Of a stretch of 64,000 nucleotides of DNA, positions 58,601 through 64,000 are shown piece by piece (position 1 is the stretch's first letter; every line of letters starts with the position of its first letter). This stretch comes from Hesseltinella vesiculosa (taxonomy: Eukaryota; Mucoromycota; Mucoromycetes; Mucorales; Cunninghamellaceae). The stretch lies in assembly GCA_002104935.1 (NCBI GenBank), contig MCGT01000011.1:682001-746000 (forward strand), written 5' to 3'. Below the pieces are notes generated by a model that saw only the letters and a list, made by a program, of their open reading frames with translations, ran no database searches and was not told the origin of the DNA. A program made the translations under genes and the position numbers.

Positions 58601-59297
58601 ATGGTGTCTCAAGCAGAGCACGATGTGATGGTGGATCCAATGACTGGGAAGCCTGTGCCGATGACAAATGGAAAGCCTTGCAGAGTCTGTACGGATTTCA
58701 AATCCTGGTCTCGTCTCGAAAAACAAAAAGGAAAACAAGAATCTCACCATGACAAATCAACGTCGTCTGGTGAATCCACCACAGCAACAGCCACTGCAGC
58801 TGCTTCCGCTGCTACTGCTGCTGCCAGCGTAACAGTAGCCAACAAGGATGTATCGACCTCGGAAGAATGGCGCAAAAACAACTGCCCTGCCGATGTTGAG
58901 ACCCTGGGCCGTGCCACCTGGACACTTTTACATACCACTGCAGCCTACTACCCTGAAAAACCCGCGCCCTCACAACGTGACAGCATGAAGCGGTTTATTG
59001 AATCCTTTGCTGAGCACTATCCTTGCTGGTTCTGCAAGGTAAAAAAACAACTGGCCAGGGACCGAGCCAAGGGGGATAGGATGTTTGGCTCATCTTTTTT
59101 TTTTTTTTTCATAGAATGATTTCCAGCAAGCCATGGCACAAGAGCCTGTCCAGGTGGAAAGTAGGGAACGGCTCAGCCAATGGCTTTGTCGTCGTCACAA
59201 CGAGGTCAACGTCAAGCTGAACAAACCAGAATTTGACTGCACCAAAGTGTTTGAACGATGGCTGAACGGACCACCCGATGGAAAATGTGACGGGTGA
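58601..59297 (+). CDS. ERV1: FAD-linked sulfhydryl oxidase Erv1
   Basis: Two exons, 58601-59038 and 59115-59297, 206 residues. In the mitochondrial intermembrane space Erv1 re-oxidises Mia40 and passes electrons to cytochrome c, driving oxidative import. All key elements are visible: shuttle pair KPCRVC in the flexible N-terminal arm (about residues 27-30), an Ala/Thr/Ser-rich linker, the FAD-binding start LGRATWTLLHTTAAYYP, active-site CxxC in HYPCWFC, split from the rest by the intron, and the structural pair in CRRHNEVNVKLNKPEFDC, including the His-N-x-V-N flavin contact. The gene is 249 bp upstream of SFT2 on the same strand. Confidence 0.97.
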
Positions 59298-59546
59298 TTT
59301 AGATAGACGTCCTGTTCAATGTAAAAGTGGTCTTGATGCCATCCATAGATAAACTACAACAGCAAAATGAACCCGTACTTGACAATGATCCATTTTTGGA
59401 CCGGCCTTTTTTTTTTTTTTCTTCTCTTTTTGAGCCCGCCGTTTTCCCTTTTTTCCTCTTCTTCTTCATTGCTGTTTTTGTAACACTTGTAGATAAAAAT
59501 AATGGCATTTGGATTCTTTTCAGAAACATTTAGTGATCAAGGCACT

Positions 59547-60500
59547 ATGGATGATGGTAATGACTATGCCCTATGGAAAACGCATGGCAAAACAAACTCA
59601 CTCCCCCCCCTTTTTTTATTTCCTTGACCAGGCACATGGCAATTCTGTGGTCTGAGCAGGTTGCAGCGTCTCTATGCATTCGGTATCTGGTAAGCTATCC
59701 CTGGTTACGGGCCACTAGTACAGCCCTTCTGACCAGTCATTCTTCGCTAGTTTTGTCGTGGGCTTTGTTCTCTCTCTTATTGTAAGTAGCCTGGCCAAAA
59801 CTCCAGCGTGTTTCTTACCTATGCCGTTTTTTTTCTTCTTTTTGTCTAGTCAACCCTTGTCTTGATTGGAGGAAATGTGTCTGGATTTGCCATTTTGTAT
59901 AGCATCGGGAATGTGATCTCCATTTTTAGGTAAGGGTGCAATGAACGACAGCTAGCCAAGACCTTGGCGACCAGCGAAAAGATCACGCACTCACTTTTTT
60001 TTTTTTTTTTTTTGTTCAATTCTTTGCAGTTTGACGTTTATCATTGGTATCTACAAACAAGTCAAGACCATGTTTGCACCAGGTACAAGAGAAAAGAAAG
60101 GCATGGGATAAGCTTGACTGACTATTTTTTTGATCTTGCAAAAAAAAAAAAAAAAGTGCGTTTCTGGGCAACCGTGATTTATTTGTCGATGCTCGTGGTG
60201 ACTTTGGTGGTCTCCATCACTGTAAGGCACACAAAGTTCAAATGCGGAGTCTTGTCAGAGCATAAACCTTGTTTAATTTTTCTTATTTTTAGCTTCACTT
60301 GTTCTTCGTATCCTTGATCTTGGTCGTCATTCAATTCTGTGCTCTGGTTTGGTACTCGTAAGTGTCCGAGCGCGCGCCCGCCACCGACAATCTCCTGCTC
60401 ACTCCTTTTTTTTTTTTTCCCACACACCAGGGCAAGCTATATCCCCTATGGCCGTGAAGTCATTCGCCGATTCTTTGGTAGCTGTGTGACCTCCATTTGA
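59547..60500 (+). CDS. SFT2: Sft2-like Golgi vesicle-transport membrane protein
   Basis: Eight short exons (59547-59556, 59632-59689, 59751-59781, 59850-59929, 60030-60082, 60157-60221, 60293-60357, 60431-60500), 143 residues, all phases consistent. Sft2/Got1-family proteins are small four-helix Golgi membrane proteins acting in retrograde endosome-to-Golgi fusion. The N-terminal LSRLQRLYAFGI box, four hydrophobic segments and the C-terminal WYSASYIPYGREVIRRFF box identify SFT2. The N-terminus from the ATG at 59547 is very short; the acceptor-like ttttcag at about 59516-59522, just before it, suggests an upstream exon that I could not place in phase. The gene converges on the reductase gene, with only 117 bp between stops. 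Confidence 0.93.
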
Positions 60501-60617
60501 TTTGATATCCATTTTCTATCGTCGTTTTATTTTCCCCACAAATCCCCTCTTCTTTAAGTTTTAAGTCTTGTAGCGTTGGTAATACGTAAATAAACTATCA
60601 TTTATTTTTTTTTAAAA

Positions 60618-61999
60618 TCACACGCCATAAGGCACAGGCTGGTTGGCAAGGGCTGCAAGGGTGTTGTCTAGGCTCATGCTAGCCATCCGTTCACGGGTTT
60701 CCATGGTTGCACTGGCAATATGGGGAAGGATGACACAATTGGGGAAACGATACAGGGCATGGTCGGTTGGCAGTGGCTCAGGTGTGGTCACATCCAAGCC
60801 AACACCTGCAATCTTGTGTTCTTCAAGAGCCCTCACTGCAAATAAAAAGAGGTGAGAGATGGTCCAGGCTGGCTTGCCAATCCCACTTGCCTAAATCATC
60901 TTGTTTCACGATGCCACCCCTAGCTGTGTTGACGAAAACCTATCCAATGGATCAGCGTAGCCCAGGCTGTTTGCTTTCCAAACCGGCTTACCGCTGAAGG
61001 CTTCATTTTGGAAAAGGCTGAATAATCAAACAAGTCTTTTGTTTCGTCCGTCAAGGCACAACACACAGCCACGTAGTCGGACACTTGCAATAACTCATTC
61101 AATGGCACGTGATCGGCACCACCCAATGCAGTCTCGGCCTCGATCTTCCGGCTGCGCCCGCTGTACACAACGCGATGGATGCCAAATGCCTTCATGCGCT
61201 TTGCAACCGCTTCACCAATCCGGCCCAGGCCCACCACACCGAGCGTCTTTCCTGTAAACTGAGAGCCACACAGCCATGTCGGTCGCCATTCTCGCCACTT
61301 GGACAAACAAAGCATACGTCAGCCCTCGTTTTGTCCTTGTCATCGCACACGCGTGCGCCCCTCTTGTTTTTCCATTTACCTCTCCTGTCTCAGCTGCCTG
61401 AATGCCCTGCAATCCAGTCGGTCGAAAGCGTGAGTATTGCGCAATAAAAATAAAAAAGCCATGCCATCAAAACGTCCCTACCTCCTTCATGCGTCTAGCA
61501 GCAGCCAGAGTGAGCAAGACGGTGAGGTCGGCGGTAGCATCGGTCAGGACATCAGGTGTGTAGCCAATTTGAATGTTTCTTGCTTTCAGAGAAGGAATAT
61601 CAAGGTGATCATATCCCACAGACATGGTGGCCACCACTTTGAGCTGAGGCCCTGGAGTCAAGGTAATAAAAAAAAAAATACGTGTGAGGATTGCAGCCCA
61701 TAAAGGAACAAAGCATAGTCGCCATTCACCTGCAGCATCTAGCACTTCATTGTCGATTCTGTCGGTAAGCAAGCAAAGAAGCCCATCGACACCTACGCAA
61801 TGCAAAAAGGAACCGTGTGAGTGCGAGAGAGTGAGAGAAAAAAAAAGTCTTAAATGAATGGATGGATACCTTGGACCCAGGAGAGCAATGTATCGCGGGG
61901 CATGGCCTGGTCATGTTGCCATTGAATCAATTCAACATCCTGTTGCTCCAAACGTGCCTGAGTTTCAGGAGGCAGTAATCGTGTCACTAGGATTTTCAT
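60618..61999 (-). CDS. Glyoxylate/hydroxypyruvate reductase (D-2-hydroxyacid dehydrogenase family)
   Basis: Seven exons: 61999-61870, 61792-61730, 61651-61482, 61397-61380, 61297-60992, 60939-60891 and 60835-60618, 317 residues. NAD(P)H-dependent enzyme reducing glyoxylate or hydroxypyruvate, similar to GRHPR. Visible: substrate-side MSVGYDHLD, the nucleotide-binding GLGRIGEAVAKRM (G-x-G-x2-G) with WLCGSQFTGKTLG before it, FVNTARGGIVKQDDL carrying the conserved Arg, LDVTTPEPLPTDHALY with the Glu, and LPHIASAT with the catalytic His. The fourth exon is only 18 nt (AAETGE). The intron after exon 6 begins with GC (gcaagt) instead of GT. SGRSRK after the second beta-strand contains Arg/Lys after Ser, favouring NADPH as cofactor (inference). 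Confidence 0.9.
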
Positions 62000-62604
62000 G
62001 GTGGACGCGAAGAAAAAGAAGGAAAAAGGAGGAAAAAAGAACCTAAAAGAAAAAAAATAGTCCGCTTTTTTTTTTGCTCCCGTGTCTGGGCACTGAGACT
62101 TGTGCCAGAAACGACATCTAAACCCTGTCATTTATATCACGGCCTCATGGTCTGCATGAAATTGGAGGCAAACCAATTTTTTGATGTTTTTTACACTATT
62201 TTTTTTTTTTTGACGTAGGCACAAGGCATGATGGCGGATATCGGCAGGGAGAAGCGCTTGCATCTGGAAAATAAATGATCAAGAAGCAATAAATCGCTTT
62301 TGACCGATTGAATCGATATGAAATTCTGTGCTGGAGAAGGCCTTAATTAAAGGCACGGGCGCTGCTACGATTAAGGCGATCCAATAAGGCAGCCTGGACA
62401 AAACGGTACCTATCTTCCATCCAGATCAGCTTGTTGCCTTGGCGAAACAGCTTTCAAAGGAAATCTGACGTCGGAGCTGGGCTTGAATGCTACAGAATTT
62501 ATTATGATGTGTTCGATGAAGTGCGGGAGGGAAAAAAAATGCATTAAACAAAATGAAGTGGAAGGAGGAAACAAACGATGGTTGCAGAGAAGAGATTTTG
62601 GGAT
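62000..62604. other. Intergenic between reductase start and UTP14 stop
   Basis: 605 bp. Contains the reductase 5' leader (A/T-rich, 62000-62130) and, near 62300, about 45 bp resembling the edge of the dispersed repeat (gaccgattgaatcgatatga). No gene recognised; the reading frame that continues past 62607 is beyond the UTP14 stop. Confidence 0.45.
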
Positions 62605-64000
62605 CTATTTGAACGGGGCAGAGAGCGGGTCGATGACAGTGCCCAGTTTGGTGATGACACGAGGCTTGGTCATCTTGCGATGAATGTCCGTGGTATTCCA
62701 TTCCTTGCCCACAGGAGCGCGCAGCGAATGCTCGTATTGCTCCATGGATTTGAATGGGAAAGGAATCGAGGTAGATTGATATTTCTCGGCCTAATGGGTA
62801 GAGGGATGTGAGCCTGCGGTGCTTACTGTGCCATTCTGCTTTGGTTACCTTTTTGTGACGTTTTTCATTGAGAATGACATTCGCCAGCTTGGCGTCCTTT
62901 CGCTTGTCGGCACTGATGCCCTTGGTGACCTTGAGGAACTTCTTCTTCTTGGCAGATTTCTTGACGCCCTTGCCACCCCAGTTGCCCCAACCAGGCAGGG
63001 TCAGGTCTTCGACCTTGTCACCGTCCTCGGCAATAACAGCCTGCTTTTCCTCTTCGAATTCTTCGACCACGTTGTCGTCGGCAAATGCTTGCGCAACCAA
63101 GTCACGTTGGGAGAAGGTCAGTTTGTTGGTGGTGGGTACCATAGGAGTAGGGTCAGCATCGTCGCTATCGTCGTCATTGTCTGAGGCTGCAGTAGGCATG
63201 GGTTTGCTCGAGGCCTTTGTACTCTTTTTCGTGGCGGCTGCAGGCGATTTGCTAGCCTTGTGGACGGTCAGAACTTGGGTCAGGTCGAGTTCAACATCGT
63301 CGTCTTCGTCGGCGGCACCTTTGGTCTTCCTTGGTTTGCCTTGGGTGGATGTAGCTTTGTTGGACTTGCTTGCCTTTTTGGACAGGCGCGAGGTATCGTT
63401 CTGTAGCCAGGGATTGCTGGCATCATCGTCAAGATCAGCCAAGGGGCTAGGTTTGGCGGCTTTGCTGGCAACTTGGACAGAGCCAGTGGTGCGTGTGGTG
63501 TGAGCTGCACCGCGAGCAATCTTTTCGATTTGGCCGTGGGCGTTCAATTTGACATCAGCGCTGGGTGTGGTGGTGCCCTGGACTGGTTTTTTGTCGTTCT
63601 GGTTCGATTGAAGAAAAAAAAAAAAAAACAAGATCAGCACCCATCACCTCGTACATTCATATGTCTCTGCTTTTTTCCTTTAGCGAATGTACCTTCATGT
63701 TTGCACCAAAGGCAATACGGCCGGGATTGTTTTGGACTTGGCGGTGGTTGGCAGGGTCTTGCTCTGCTTGGTCATCGTCCTCGTCATTAAGCCATTCTTC
63801 GCGGAAGGAATCAAGCTCGGCCATGGTTTCCTTTTGGTTGCGGGCCTCGGCGTCTTGCATGAACTTCATGGAGAGAAGGCCTTTCTTTGGCTGGGTATCT
63901 TGTTGTATATCATGGGCTAGGCTATCGAGTTTGGCGGCCATGGCGTGAGCATCGTCATAGTCATCGTCAGAGTCGTTAGAGTCGGAACCATCGGAATCAC
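62605..64000 (-). CDS. UTP14: U3 snoRNP / small-subunit processome protein Utp14, 5' part outside window
   Basis: C-terminal part of a nucleolar pre-18S processing factor that activates the helicase Dhr1. Exons in the window: window edge-63693, 63598-62849 and 62790-62605. The last intron joins NEKRHKKV-side sequence to AEKYQSTSIPFPF. Conserved Utp14 blocks: acidic DDAHAMAAKLDSL; KLTFSQRDLVAQAFADD; FEEEKQAVIAED; TLPGWGNWGGKG; ADKRKDAKLANVILNEK; PFPFKSMEQYEHSLRAPVGKEWNT; TKPRVITKLGTVIDPL before the TAG at 62605. A long Ser/Lys/Ala-rich low-complexity segment lies between the acidic part and the conserved core. The N-terminal half is beyond position 64000. Confidence 0.95.

Noticed and set aside
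59327..59533. Upstream frame (MPSIDKLQQQNEP…) as the first exon of SFT2
   Set aside because: Attractive composition, but no GT donor gives the phase needed for the exon at 59547; left unassigned.
62426..62604. Continuation of the UTP14 frame to 62426
   Set aside because: That frame reads through the last intron in the wrong phase; splicing to 62790 restores the conserved Utp14 C-terminus and the stop at 62605.

Overview
The window is nuclear DNA of a filamentous fungus, most likely an early-diverging one of the Mucoromycota (Mucorales type). The evidence is the many short spliceosomal introns (often 50-100 nt, GT-AG), the very frequent A/T homopolymers in introns and spacers, compact gene spacing, and fungal protein families (VTC polyphosphate polymerase, Bud6, Zn2Cys6 regulator, Sel1/Dsf2-type protein, GT61, Erv1, Sft2). 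The genus cannot be fixed from the sequence alone. No rRNA, tRNA, CRISPR array or bacterial-type operon was recognised.

Layout. 1-6.2 kb: a mitochondrial ABC half-transporter (minus, cut by the window edge), a GT61-type glycosyltransferase (minus) and an F-box protein (plus). 6.6-15.9 kb: a striking head-to-tail tandem array of four almost identical 2.19-kb units plus a 0.5-kb partial fifth. Each unit holds a two-exon gene for an unrecognised protein (RRM-like fold pattern, 52-residue tandem duplication, C-terminal coiled coil) and a 7-copy 25-bp minisatellite. 15.9-18.5 kb: a repeat-rich scar with a duplicated 121-bp element, a 16-bp minisatellite and a decayed fragment of the F-box gene. 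18.6-26.4 kb: a very large many-exon RalGAP-alpha-like gene (minus), divergent from NAP1 (plus, 26.7-28.2 kb). 28.4-29.6 kb: a putative Golgi glycosyltransferase-like protein. 31.8-34.8 kb: VTC4-like polyphosphate polymerase. 35.8-37.1 kb: proteasome deubiquitinase RPN11 (minus). 39.1-39.6 kb: RIB2-type deaminase (minus). 40.2-41.4 kb: Sel1-repeat protein. 41.9-46.2 kb: SAGA subunit SPT20. 46.6-49.3 kb: F-BAR/SH3 protein. 51.3-54.2 kb: BUD6 (minus). 54.4-55.1 kb: small secreted protein (minus). 55.4-57.7 kb: Zn2Cys6 transcription factor (minus). 58.6-59.3 kb: ERV1. 59.5-60.5 kb: SFT2. 60.6-62.0 kb: glyoxylate/hydroxypyruvate reductase (minus). 62.6-64 kb: UTP14 (minus, runs off the window).

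Most genes are unrelated housekeeping genes in divergent, convergent or tandem pairs, so there is no metabolic cluster. The F-BAR/SH3 protein and Bud6 both serve cortical actin/septation but are probably neighbours by chance. The accessory interest lies in 6.2-18.5 kb. Intron boundaries were assigned by hand from splice signals, reading phase and family conservation. For all multi-exon genes except RalGAP and BUD6 the summed exon lengths keep frame. The 5' ends of BUD6 and SFT2, one internal SPT20 intron and most RalGAP exons remain uncertain.
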